Source: DATKZS01 sp035527835 [NCBI: bacterium] | GTDB taxonomy: Bacteria > RBG-13-61-14 | Length of the DNA: 64,000 nt | Assembly (NCBI GenBank): GCA_035527835.1 | Contig: DATKZS010000103.1 | Location: forward strand, 6,183-70,182 | Direction of reading: 5' to 3' | In this document: one piece after another, positions 42,890 through 51,398 of the stretch | Layout of the letters: each line of letters starts with the position of its first letter | Numbering within the stretch: position 1 is the first letter of the stretch | Notes under the pieces: generated by a model | What the model saw: only the letters and a program-made list of their open reading frames with translations | Told to the model about the DNA's origin: nothing | Databases searched by the model: none | Program-made: the position numbers and the translations under genes

Positions 42890-44005
42890 TCAGCGCGCCA
42901 GTTTTGCCTTCAGCCCCGACCAGGCCGTGGCGGGCAGGAGCCTGAGCCCGAGGGTGGCGAAGGATTTGGAGGGCGGCTTGTAGGCCGGGTTCTCGATCAG
43001 GCTGATGGCTTCCTCCTTGCAGACGCCGATGCACGCGCCGCAGCCCAGGCACTTGTCCGCGGCGTAGAGGTGTTTCTTGTTTTCCATGGTGTGGGCGTAG
43101 GTGTTGCAGGCGCGGGCGCACTTGCCGCAGTTGTTGCACAGGGACGCGTCCACCCGCGCGCGGTAATGGGGCGGGGCGAGGAGGTTTTGGCCTCCGAAGT
43201 GGTTCACGGTCTCCAGGAAGTGGCAGCAGCAGTCGCAGCAGGTGCACACGGAGTTGGGAGAGTTGGGGGCCACGTTGCCGGTCAGGAACACCAGCTTCTT
43301 CTCCCACCGCTCGGCCACGATGTCCCTCATTTCCGCGCTCTCGACCATGCGGCCGTCGCCCAAATTAACAGCGCTCGAGGCGAAGCTCCCGAAAATCAGG
43401 CACCCGTCCTCCGGCCGCGAGCGCTTGCACTCGCCGCCGCTGAAATGCACCGACTGCCGGCACTGGCAGACCTTGAGCACGGCCATGTGCTCGTGCGCCG
43501 CGATCATCTCCGACATCAGGTCCGCGTCCACGATCCGGCTCTTGTTCTCGACCACGCTCTGCACCGGGATGTTGCGCACGGCGGGCAAGGCGGTCTGGCC
43601 GTAGCGGCGGACAAAGCCGGTGGAGTAGAGGTCGTTCAGGAGCCTGGCGTACTCGCGGTGCCACTCGCTGTCCGCGCCGCCCATCAGCATGTACTCGAAC
43701 ATGCCGGGAATGAGCGGCAACAGCGAATAGCCCTTGGCCCCGCCGTAGATCACGCGCCGGCGGGCCATCTCGTCGAGCAGCGGAGCTATGTCCTCCGGCC
43801 TGCGCCCGGCCTTTTTCGCGATCCTGGTGAGCGGCCGCGGATAATAAAACGGCAGGCGCCGGGCCACCTCCGCCTCCTCCGGGCTGAACAGGTGCGCCAC
43901 CAGCCGCACCAGCTTCTCGTTGAGCGGCGGACCCAGCAGCGTAACCGAGCTGAATTGTTTGGCCAACTCCACCTGCGCCGCGTGCGCCTGGAAACCGTCG
44001 TTCAT
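42890..44005 (-). CDS. Multi-cysteine 4Fe-4S protein next to a glycyl radical enzyme
   Basis: A 371-residue protein. The N-terminal ~115 residues are a helical, winged-helix-like region (FYYPRPLTRIAKKAGRRPED). A middle cysteine cluster follows (KVCQCRQSVHFSGGECKR, SVCTCCDCCCHF). Two ferredoxin-type [4Fe-4S] motifs complete it (CNNCGKCARACN, CLGCGACIGVCK). There is no CxxxCxxC radical-SAM motif, so it is not the activase. Its place downstream of the glycyl radical enzyme in the same direction suggests a redox partner. Similar proteins occur in anaerobes without assigned function. Confidence 0.75.
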   Translation of the reverse strand: MNDGFQAHAAQVELAKQFSSVTLLGPPLNEKLVRLVAHLFSPEEAEVARRLPFYYPRPLTRIAKKAGRRPEDIAPLLDEMARRRVIYGGAKGYSLLPLIPGMFEYMLMGGADSEWHREYARLLNDLYSTGFVRRYGQTALPAVRNIPVQSVVENKSRIVDADLMSEMIAAHEHMAVLKVCQCRQSVHFSGGECKRSRPEDGCLIFGSFASSAVNLGDGRMVESAEMRDIVAERWEKKLVFLTGNVAPNSPNSVCTCCDCCCHFLETVNHFGGQNLLAPPHYRARVDASLCNNCGKCARACNTYAHTMENKKHLYAADKCLGCGACIGVCKEEAISLIENPAYKPPSKSFATLGLRLLPATAWSGLKAKLAR

Positions 44006-44060
44006 GTCCGCTCCTTTCTCGTTCTATTACAATATCCAAGGTGCAAAAGTTTGTTCGCAA

Positions 44061-44155
44061 TATTTTTTGCCGCAGATGAACGCAGATTAACGCAGATGAA
44101 TTTTTTATAATTACCTCTTAATCTGCGTTCATCTGCGTTCATCTGCGGCAAAATA
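44061..44155. repeat. Palindromic element, CGCAGATGAA family (copy 2)
   Basis: The left arm (44061-44097) and right arm (44121-44155) each have three 10-base CGCAGATGAA-like units bounded by TATTTTTTGC and GCAAAATA. The loop is about 23 bases. It lies between the glycyl radical enzyme and its FeS neighbour. Confidence 0.85.
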
Positions 44156-44200
44156 CAACATCGCTCATGGTAGAGACTTTCTTGGGATACAGCACTAGGT

Positions 44201-46753
44201 TTACACGTTGCTAAATGACATGCGGGCGATGATGTCGTCCTGCACCGGCTTGCCCAGGTCGGTGAAATAAGCGCTGTAGCCGGAGACGCGCACCACCAGG
44301 TCCTTGTACGATTCCGGGTCCGCCTGGGCCGCCCGCAGCACCTCGTCCGACACCACGTTGAACTGCACCTGCTGGCCGCCCTGCTTGAAATAGGCGCGGA
44401 TCATGGCCGCGACCTTTTTCAGGCCCTGGTCGCTCTCGATCAGCGTGGGCATGAGCTTGACGTTCAGGGACGCGCCGTTGGGGATGAGGCGGTGGTTGAT
44501 CTTGGCCACGCTCTGCATGGCGGCGACCGGGCCTTTTTTCTCGGCCTGGTTGGTGGGCGAGAGGCTGTTGGAGATGGGCTCGCCGGCTAGCCGGCCGTCG
44601 GGGGTGGCGCCGAGCACCGTGCCCTCGAACACGTGCAGCCCGTAGCCGAAGAAGCTCGGCCGGAAGATGCCCCCGCGGGCCGGCTTCTTCTTCAGCACCT
44701 CCTTGCAGAAGTACTCGGCGATCTCGCGCGCCAGCGCGTCGGCCTCGTCGTCGTCCGTGCCGAACTTGGACGCCTTTGTCTTCAGCGTCTGCCGGAGCTT
44801 CTCATAACCCTTGAAGTTATGGTCCGTGGCCTTGATGAGCTCGTTCCACGACACGGTCTTGTCGTCAAAGACGAATTTCTTGATGGCCATGAGCGAGTCG
44901 GTCGCGGTGGCCAGCCCGCGGGCGGAGATGGAGTCGAAGTTGTACTGCGCGCCGCCCCGGGTGGCGTCGGTGGCGCTCTCGATGCAGCCTTTCAAGGTGG
45001 TGGACACGAACGGGCAGGGGTAGGACTCGGCATAGGCCTGGTCCTTGTACAACGTGGCCCGGTAGATCATGTCCACGCAAAAGCTGACCTGTTGCTGGTA
45101 GGCGGCCATCAGCTCGGCAAAGGTCTTGAACCGGCGCGGGTCGCCGGTGCGGGGGCCGATGGTGCGGCCCAACATGCGGAGCTTGCCGTTGTGCAGCGTC
45201 ATTTCGAGCGCGCCGACCAGCGATATGTCGTTGCCGGAGGTGGTGCCGAAGGTGTTGCCGTCGGAGGTCGGCTCGACGCACCCGATGATGCCGTAGTCGC
45301 GCGCGTCCTCGATCGGATAGCCCGCGTCGGCCAGCGCCGGCGCGATCACGTCGTCGTTGAAGATGGAAGGGCCGTTGGAGCTGCGGTGCACGGCCACCAC
45401 CTTCTCCACCCACTCGTCCGGGTTTTTCGAGCTGATGCGCATCGAGATCGAGTTGGTCATGTGCCGCATGTTCTCGGTGGCCCGGAGGAAAAGATGGGAC
45501 AGCGGGTTCACCGCGTCGTTTCCGTCCCGGTCCACGCCGCCGATGGTGACCGCCATGCCGTCCGCGCCCAGCTCCGACCCGGTGTTCTTGGCAAAGGGCG
45601 GCAGCACCAGCAGGTTATAGGACAGCTTGACCACCAGCTCTTCAAGCAGCTCGATCGCCTGGTCCTCCGTGATCTTGCCGGCGGCCAAGTCGGCCTTCAG
45701 ATACGGCCACATGTACTGGTCCACCCGCCCCAGCGCGAAGATGCCGGCCACCCCGTAGGAGATGCACGACAGCGCCTGCGTGAACCACAGCCATTGCATG
45801 GCCTCGCGGAAGTCGCGCGGCGGAAGCCACGGCACGCGCCGGCAGCGCTGTGCGATCTCTTTGAGCTCCTTCTTCCGCGCCGGGTCCGCCTCCTGGCCCG
45901 CCTTGCGTTCCGCTTCCTTGGCGTAGCGCTCCGCGTATTCGCGGGCCGCATCGCAGCAGATGATCACGGATTCGAGGAACGCCTTCTTGTCCGGGTCATC
46001 GCCCACTTCCTTGAGCTTCGCCTGGGCCCGCTGTTTGGCGCCCGCGAAGCCCTCGCCGATCAGCCACTTGTGCCCGATGATGAGGTGGCCCTGCGTGTCG
46101 AACACGTTCATGCACAGGCCCGGGTTGTTGCCCGCGATCTCCTCCCCCGCCCGCGCCATCAGCTTGCGGTTGCCGCCGCCCTGCTTGACCTGACTGTACA
46201 GCGCCTTCACCCCGAAGCCGCGCGCGCGGTCGAGCACCGTGGCCGGCGAGATCTTGACATAGTACATCAGCCCGTTCTCTTTCCAGAGCTGCTTCTTGCG
46301 GTCGCGCACGGTCTTGCCCGACCAGTAGGGCAGGATCTCTTCTTCGAGCTCGCGCTTCTCCGCGTCCGAGAGCTTGAACGGACGGTCGCGGCGGGTGAGC
46401 ACGCGGTCCAACTCCAGCTCCAGCACCACGTTGATGTCGCCGCGCTCGACCGGGATCACCGTGGCCACCAGCTTGCCCGAGCGCGCGCCCACCATCGCCT
46501 CCTCGTCCAGGATGTAGACCGTCATGTTCCGGACGGTATGCGCGAACGCCTTGGCCGCCCGAAGCGCCGGGTGTTGCCCCTCGGTCTCCTGGTAGCTTTG
46601 CGTGTAGTACCGCGCGCGCTCCACGCAGATTTCATAAGGAGCGTCCAGCACCAGGCGCCGGTATTTTTGCGTGCGGGTGAGCGTTTCCTGGGCCCGGGGC
46701 GGGGCCGCCGGGGTCTGCCGCGACTCGTGTACGTCCACAAGCGGTTCGGCCAT
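44201..46753 (-). CDS. Glycyl radical enzyme of the PFL/dehydratase superfamily
   Basis: An 850-residue enzyme. The active-site thiyl cysteine Cys492 lies in IIGCVEPTSDG with the following Glu494, the GCVE pattern of glycerol dehydratase, choline lyase and related eliminases rather than of pyruvate formate-lyase. The C-terminal radical glycine Gly825 lies in VRVSGYSAYF. Both catalytic elements are intact. A radical-SAM activase is needed but none is encoded next to it. The substrate cannot be read from the sequence by eye. A divergent spacer of ~235 bases separates it from the gene at 46989. Confidence 0.92.
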   Translation of the reverse strand: MAEPLVDVHESRQTPAAPPRAQETLTRTQKYRRLVLDAPYEICVERARYYTQSYQETEGQHPALRAAKAFAHTVRNMTVYILDEEAMVGARSGKLVATVIPVERGDINVVLELELDRVLTRRDRPFKLSDAEKRELEEEILPYWSGKTVRDRKKQLWKENGLMYYVKISPATVLDRARGFGVKALYSQVKQGGGNRKLMARAGEEIAGNNPGLCMNVFDTQGHLIIGHKWLIGEGFAGAKQRAQAKLKEVGDDPDKKAFLESVIICCDAAREYAERYAKEAERKAGQEADPARKKELKEIAQRCRRVPWLPPRDFREAMQWLWFTQALSCISYGVAGIFALGRVDQYMWPYLKADLAAGKITEDQAIELLEELVVKLSYNLLVLPPFAKNTGSELGADGMAVTIGGVDRDGNDAVNPLSHLFLRATENMRHMTNSISMRISSKNPDEWVEKVVAVHRSSNGPSIFNDDVIAPALADAGYPIEDARDYGIIGCVEPTSDGNTFGTTSGNDISLVGALEMTLHNGKLRMLGRTIGPRTGDPRRFKTFAELMAAYQQQVSFCVDMIYRATLYKDQAYAESYPCPFVSTTLKGCIESATDATRGGAQYNFDSISARGLATATDSLMAIKKFVFDDKTVSWNELIKATDHNFKGYEKLRQTLKTKASKFGTDDDEADALAREIAEYFCKEVLKKKPARGGIFRPSFFGYGLHVFEGTVLGATPDGRLAGEPISNSLSPTNQAEKKGPVAAMQSVAKINHRLIPNGASLNVKLMPTLIESDQGLKKVAAMIRAYFKQGGQQVQFNVVSDEVLRAAQADPESYKDLVVRVSGYSAYFTDLGKPVQDDIIARMSFSNV

Positions 46754-46988
46754 GGTAATGCTCCTTCTACTCGATCGGCTGAAAATGATATAGACTGATA
46801 ACGCTGCTTACCTATGAGATTAGCAGAAGAGCGAATCGTTTCAAAGAAGGAAATAATTTAATACTCTTGAGACTTGAAGAGCCGTCGTCCCGGACGGCCG
46901 GGATTTGCTGAATAACGCGCCAATCAACGGATATCCCTGAAGCTCTGAAACATCAATATTGTCAGGAGTCGGGATGGAGGAGACGTTG

Positions 46989-47693
46989 ATGAAGATTTCA
47001 TCGCTGTTATTGCTCCTGCTTCTCGCGTTGAGCGCCCCGCTCGCGGTCTCGCAAGGCAAGGCATACGGCGGGGCCCGCTTATTGCTGGCGGGACTGTATC
47101 ATGGCGATGAGGTATCGGCCGGGTCGGGGAGTGGATGGTTCGGACTATACGGGAAGGAAGGCGATTTCGAGCTGGCCCCCACGGCGATCAAGGTTGAGGC
47201 GGCCTTTGACGCGGTGATGGACGAAGAGGGCCGGAAGACCGGGAAACGATTCTCTGACTTGAGCGGCCGGGAACCGATCTTTCTTGTCAAAGGGCCGAAA
47301 CTCGCGAGCGGCCCGGTCAAGGCGTTTTTCAGCGGAGACCTGGACCTGTCCGCCGTCGGGACTCCGGCGATATTTTCCGCGCCGGACAATGCCGGAGCTC
47401 TGCACATCTCCGGCGTCCGCGACGCCGCGGAAAAATCCCTGATCCGTGACTACGAGCTGGAAATTATCAGGGGCGATAAAAGGCAGACCCTGCTCGCGCT
47501 CGATCAATTTTACGATGGCGTATCGCCCCGCCTGCTCTGGGCGGGCGACCTGGACCGTGACGGACGCACCGACTTCTTCTTCGATCTGTCCACCCAGGAA
47601 AACGTGCGGCTTTTCACCCTGTACCCGTCGTCCCGCGCGGCGCCCCCGGGGCTCGCGGGCAAGGCCGCGGAGTTCCGGCACGTGGGATGTTGA
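46989..47693 (+). CDS. Secreted hypothetical protein
   Basis: A 234-residue protein with a strong signal peptide (SSLLLLLLLALSAPLAVSQG). It has a mixed beta-rich body and a calcium-loop-like DLDRDGRTDFFFDLS near residue 200, as in FG-GAP or dockerin-type repeats. It is probably periplasmic. GGAGGAG lies before the ATG at 46989, which is preferred to upstream in-frame starts. No specific family is recognised. Confidence 0.65.
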   Translation: MKISSLLLLLLLALSAPLAVSQGKAYGGARLLLAGLYHGDEVSAGSGSGWFGLYGKEGDFELAPTAIKVEAAFDAVMDEEGRKTGKRFSDLSGREPIFLVKGPKLASGPVKAFFSGDLDLSAVGTPAIFSAPDNAGALHISGVRDAAEKSLIRDYELEIIRGDKRQTLLALDQFYDGVSPRLLWAGDLDRDGRTDFFFDLSTQENVRLFTLYPSSRAAPPGLAGKAAEFRHVGC

Positions 47694-47741
47694 GACGGCC
47701 GGCGCTTGAAATGAAATGACAGCATAAGATACAATGATTCC

Positions 47742-47933
47742 ATGAGTCCGGGTGGCGGAAAACGACAAGGAAAAGGCGTGATTGATTCCATTCCGGTAAG
47801 CCCCGGGGACGACGGCGTGGACGTGGGATTGATCCGCTGGATGCTGTCGTTAAGCCCGCGCGAGCGTCTCCAGGTGCTCCAACAGAACGTCAACAGCCTC
47901 CTCAAACTGCGCCATGCCAAAGACGGAAATTGA
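47742..47933 (+). CDS. Small partner of the MNT nucleotidyltransferase (putative antitoxin)
   Basis: A 63-residue protein whose C-terminal half is a basic amphipathic helix (RWMLSLSPRERLQVLQQNVN). A GTG at 47778 with AAGG 7 bases upstream may be the real start. It overlaps the nucleotidyltransferase gene by 20 bases. The SP-x-ERL segment is similar in style to the small protein at 3290, which also precedes a nucleotidyltransferase. An antitoxin or substrate role is inferred from this arrangement. Confidence 0.55.
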   Translation: MSPGGGKRQGKGVIDSIPVSPGDDGVDVGLIRWMLSLSPRERLQVLQQNVNSLLKLRHAKDGN

Positions 47934-48402
47934 TTTCCCCGAGCTGTTGAAGGCCCTCTCGGCCGCGGGGGTTGACTACATCGTCGTGGGCGGCGTGTGC
48001 GCCGTGCTGCATGGGGCCCCGCTCTCGACCTTTGACCTTGACCTCGTTTACTCGCGCGACCGTGAAAACCTTGTCCGCCTCGATCAAGCCCTCAAAGAGC
48101 TCGAGTCGCACTACCGCATGAAACCCGAGGCCGCTCCCGATGCCCACCTCCTTGACGGCCCCGGCCATCACCTGTTGATGACCAGGCTCGGGCCTCTGGA
48201 CCTGTTGGGAAGCACGGTCGGCGGCGAAGGGTATCAGGAGCTGATTGCCCATACCGAGACCGTTGACCTCGGAGTCGGCAAGACCGTGCGCATCCTGGAT
48301 CTTCCGACCCTGATCCGCATCAAACAATCCCTGGCCCGCGACCGCGACCTCGCCGTGCTCCCCATCCTTAAAAAGACCCTGGAGGAGAAGGGAAAAAAGT
48401 GA
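47914..48402 (+). CDS. MNT-type nucleotidyltransferase
   Basis: A 162-residue protein with a polymerase-beta-like nucleotidyltransferase core: YIVVGGVCAVLHGAPLSTFD then DLDL gives the GG...DxD metal-binding signature. The C-terminal helices carry IRIKQSLARDRDLAV. Such enzymes transfer nucleotides to RNA or protein and often act as toxins or antitoxins in two-gene modules. It is complete here, unlike the fragment at 3429. No HEPN gene is adjacent. Confidence 0.78.
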   Translation: MPKTEIDFPELLKALSAAGVDYIVVGGVCAVLHGAPLSTFDLDLVYSRDRENLVRLDQALKELESHYRMKPEAAPDAHLLDGPGHHLLMTRLGPLDLLGSTVGGEGYQELIAHTETVDLGVGKTVRILDLPTLIRIKQSLARDRDLAVLPILKKTLEEKGKK

Positions 48403-48558
48403 GGCATCACCGAAGATAGAACCCCATGCCTTGAGTCGTGCGGCCAATCCGCGTCGTATTGGCCGCTTTCATTCCCTTACCGGTCCTGGGCCGCCTGTTG
48501 ATTGTTCCGCGCCCCCCGCGTAAAATTAGCGTTCAATCAACGCGGAGGATTAATTGTA

Positions 48559-50274
48559 ATGAGAATGACGCGGATGTTTTTGCCGACGCTCCGGGAGGTC
48601 CCGGCGGAGGCCGAGGTGGTGTCGCACAAGCTGATGCTGCGCTCGGGGATGGTCCGGAAGGTGGCGTCGGGCATTTACACGTGGCTGCCGCTGGGGCTTC
48701 GGGTGTTGCGCCGGGTGGAGCAGATCGTGCGGGAGGAGATGGACCGCGCGGGCGCGCAGGAGCTCTCGATGCCGATGGTGCAGCCCTCCGAGCTGTGGCG
48801 CGAGTCCGGGCGGTGGGACGCGTACGGGCCGGAGCTGGCCAGGCTGCGCGACCGGCACCAGCGCGAGTTCTGCCTGGGACCCACGCACGAGGAAGTGATC
48901 ACGTCGCTGGTGCGCGGCGAGCTGCGCAGCTACCGCGACCTGCCTCAGAACCTCTACCAGATCCAGAACAAGTTCAGAGACGAGGTCCGGCCCCGCTTCG
49001 GAGTCATGCGCGGCCGCGAGTTCGGGATGAAGGACGCCTACAGCTTTGACGCCGACGACGCCGGCGCGGAGAAGAGCTACCAGGACATGTTCGACGCCTA
49101 CACCCGCATCTTCACGCGCTGCGGGCTCAAGTTCCGGCCGGTGGAGGCAGTGACCGGCCAGATCGGCGGCAGCTTCTCGCACGAGTTCATGGTGCTGGCC
49201 GACGCCGGCGAGAGCGGCATCGCCGCGTGCGACGCCTGCGGCTACGCCGCCACCCTGGAGAAGGCCGAGAGCATGAAGCAGGAGACGGCGGGCGCGGGCG
49301 AGGCCGAGAAAGCCCGCGAAAAAGTCTCCACCCCCGGACAGCACACCGCCCTGCAGGTGGCGGCGTTCCTCACGACCACGCCCGACCGCGTCGTCAAGAC
49401 GCTGATCTACGAGACCAACCAGGGCCCGGTGGCGGCCATGGTGCGGGGCGACCGCGAGCTCAACGAGGAAAAGCTCCAGATCGCCGCGGGCGCGTGGTGG
49501 GTGCGGCTCGCGGAGCCCGCCGCCATCTCGGACCATACGGGCGGCCCGGTCGGCTTCTCCGGGCCGGTCGGGCTCAAGCTCCCGCTCTACCTGGACCGCG
49601 AGCTGGAAGGCGAGAAAAATTTCGTGACCGGCGCCAACGAGGCCGACACCCATTACGTGAACGTGAACCCAAGCCGCGACTTCACGCCCACCGCGGTGGC
49701 CGACCTGAAAACCGTGGCCGCGGGCGACCCGTGCCCCCGCTGCGGCGGCCCGCTCGCCATCACCCGCGGCATCGAGGTCGGGCAGGTCTTCAAGCTGGGC
49801 CTGAAATACTCGAAATCAATGGACGCGAAGTTCCTGGACCCGGAGGGCAAGGAACAATACATGGTCATGGGCTGCTACGGCATCGGCACCGGCCGCACCG
49901 TGGCCGCATCCATCGAGCAGAACCACGACGAGCGCGGCATCATCTGGCCCGCCGCCCTCGCCCCCTATCACGTCTACCTCCTCCCCGTCAACGTGAACGA
50001 CGACAAGGTCCGCGCCGCCGCCGACCGGCTCGACCAGGACCTCACCGCCGCCGGACTCGAAGTGCTCCACGACGACCGCGACGAGAGAGCCGGCGTCAAG
50101 TTCAACGACGCCGACCTCCTCGGCATCCCGCTGCGCATCGTCGTCGGCGCCAAGAACCTGAAGGACGGAAAGGTCGAGCTCAAGCCCCGCCGCGATCAGG
50201 ACGCCCGGCTCATCGCCCTCGACCGCGCCCGGGCCGCGGCGGAGGAGTTTTTCAAGAAGGAGAAGGGGGTCTGA
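48559..50274 (+). CDS. proS: Prolyl-tRNA synthetase (bacterial type)
   Basis: A 571-residue class II synthetase. Motif 1 lies in the SGIYTWLPLGLRVLRR region. Motif 2 is FRDEVRPRFGVMRGREFGMK. An INS editing domain sits between ~225 and ~390, then motif 3 (GIGTGRTVAASIEQ) and the anticodon-binding domain. It charges proline onto tRNA and deacylates mis-charged alanine. The ATG at 48559 follows GGAGG at somewhat long spacing; a second ATG two codons on is possible. Confidence 0.95.
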   Translation: MRMTRMFLPTLREVPAEAEVVSHKLMLRSGMVRKVASGIYTWLPLGLRVLRRVEQIVREEMDRAGAQELSMPMVQPSELWRESGRWDAYGPELARLRDRHQREFCLGPTHEEVITSLVRGELRSYRDLPQNLYQIQNKFRDEVRPRFGVMRGREFGMKDAYSFDADDAGAEKSYQDMFDAYTRIFTRCGLKFRPVEAVTGQIGGSFSHEFMVLADAGESGIAACDACGYAATLEKAESMKQETAGAGEAEKAREKVSTPGQHTALQVAAFLTTTPDRVVKTLIYETNQGPVAAMVRGDRELNEEKLQIAAGAWWVRLAEPAAISDHTGGPVGFSGPVGLKLPLYLDRELEGEKNFVTGANEADTHYVNVNPSRDFTPTAVADLKTVAAGDPCPRCGGPLAITRGIEVGQVFKLGLKYSKSMDAKFLDPEGKEQYMVMGCYGIGTGRTVAASIEQNHDERGIIWPAALAPYHVYLLPVNVNDDKVRAAADRLDQDLTAAGLEVLHDDRDERAGVKFNDADLLGIPLRIVVGAKNLKDGKVELKPRRDQDARLIALDRARAAAEEFFKKEKGV

Positions 50275-50373
50275 ATGGCCTCGTGGGAGGATCTCGATGC
50301 TCGAATCCTGCCAGGGGCAAGGCCATTCTTTTCTTGCAGCATCCATTGTTCCCATGTATGATAAATAGCAGTC

Positions 50374-50643
50374 ATGCTCAGAAAGAAAACCATAGTCAAG
50401 GCCCGATATAAAGACGGTGTCTTGCGTCCTTTAAAGAAGTTGAACCTGCCGGATGATTCCGTGGTAGAGATAATTATTGACCCGGAAGGCGCCCAGAAGC
50501 GCCTGGAAGCCCTCTTCAAGAAAGTCCGCGCCCGCAATGCTCACATCCCTCCCGGGGAAATTGAGAGGGACATAGAACAGGCGATAAGGGAAGTGCGTGA
50601 AGAACGCGGGAAAAGACTTAAAACGGCGGGTCGTTCTCGATAG
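50374..50643 (+). CDS. DUF104-like antitoxin
   Basis: An 89-residue protein beginning VKARYKDGVLRPLKKLNLPD, the typical start of DUF104/AF2212-like antitoxins that bind DNA and a PIN-domain toxin. A charged helical C-terminus follows. The next frame, overlapping by 47 bases, opens like a PIN domain but is truncated. The gene itself looks intact. Confidence 0.75.
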   Translation: MLRKKTIVKARYKDGVLRPLKKLNLPDDSVVEIIIDPEGAQKRLEALFKKVRARNAHIPPGEIERDIEQAIREVREERGKRLKTAGRSR

Positions 50644-50761
50644 CAACGTCTGGATTTCCGCGTTCCTCGTCCAGGGAAGTATTCCCGCCCAGATCGCCGA
50701 CTACATCACCGCCTCCTCTCCGCAAGCCTTGCCAATTCAGCACCGGATGATTACAAATTAA
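50597..50761 (+). pseudogene. Truncated PIN-domain (VapC-like) toxin
   Basis: From the GTG at 50597 the frame encodes RRVVLDSNVWISAFLVQGS and then QIADYI before unrelated residues and a stop after 54 codons. RVVLDSNVWISA is the first strand and first catalytic aspartate of PIN ribonucleases. The ~80 remaining residues, with the other acidic residues, are missing. It overlaps the antitoxin gene as an intact toxin would. Interpreted as an inactivated toxin. Confidence 0.7.
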
Positions 50762-50898
50762 GAGTAAGGCGGGTCCGAGCCTGGGAGGCTGCGGACTGCC
50801 GATATTAACACTTGCTCCGGCTGATGATACAATATAGCGTCATGGAACTCCGCCGGGCGCGGGCATATCTAAAGACCAAAAGAATGGAGGGCCGGGAG

Positions 50899-51396
50899 AT
50901 GGCCGATGAGAAGTCAGGCAAAGGTTTTACCGTGGTGGACCGGAGGGTGACCAAGGAGGATCAACCGGGCGCCGACGAGCAAAAGGGGCCGCGGCCCAAG
51001 GCGGAGAAGAAGGCCGCGGGGCCGTCGGGAACAAGCAACGAGGCCCCGGCCGCCGAGGATTGCCGGACCCCGGAGCAGGCCGGGCAGGAGTATAAGGAAG
51101 CGGCGGGCAAGGCCGATGAGACCGCGGCCATGCCCCCGATGAATTTCCCCACTTTTCTTCTCTCCCTGCACGCCTCGGCGCTCTTGCACCTGGGGGTGCT
51201 GGAGGACCCGGCCCTCGGTAAGGAGGCGGTCTCTCCCGAGCTGGCGCGGCAGAACATATCGCTTCTGGAAATTCTTCAGGAAAAGACCCGGGGCAACCTG
51301 AGCCCCGAGGAATCAAAGCTCCTGGAAAACATCCTCTATGAGCTCCGGATGACCTATCTGCAAGTCACCGGAGCGGTGGGCAAAAAGGAGTGCTGA
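50899..51396 (+). CDS. DUF1844 protein
   Basis: A 165-residue protein. The first ~85 residues are charged and low-complexity (lysine, glutamate, alanine rich). The last ~80 match DUF1844: MNFPTFLLSLHASALLHLGV, then ISLLEILQEKTRGNLSPEE and LLENILYELRMTYLQV. The family's function is unknown; it is common in Deltaproteobacteria, Planctomycetes and Acidobacteria. GGAGG precedes the ATG at 50899. It overlaps the region just before the HtrA-type gene start and is probably co-transcribed. Confidence 0.85.
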   Translation: MADEKSGKGFTVVDRRVTKEDQPGADEQKGPRPKAEKKAAGPSGTSNEAPAAEDCRTPEQAGQEYKEAAGKADETAAMPPMNFPTFLLSLHASALLHLGVLEDPALGKEAVSPELARQNISLLEILQEKTRGNLSPEESKLLENILYELRMTYLQVTGAVGKKEC

Positions 51397-51398
51397 CC

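Noticed and set aside
44633-46798. A 721-residue ORF on the strand opposite the glycyl radical enzyme
   Set aside because: It is the antisense shadow of a well-supported gene, with shadow-type composition (V, H, R, G, L rich) and no recognisable domain. Long antisense ORFs of the same kind at 440-1768, 3672-5024 and 5240-6337 were dropped for the same reason.
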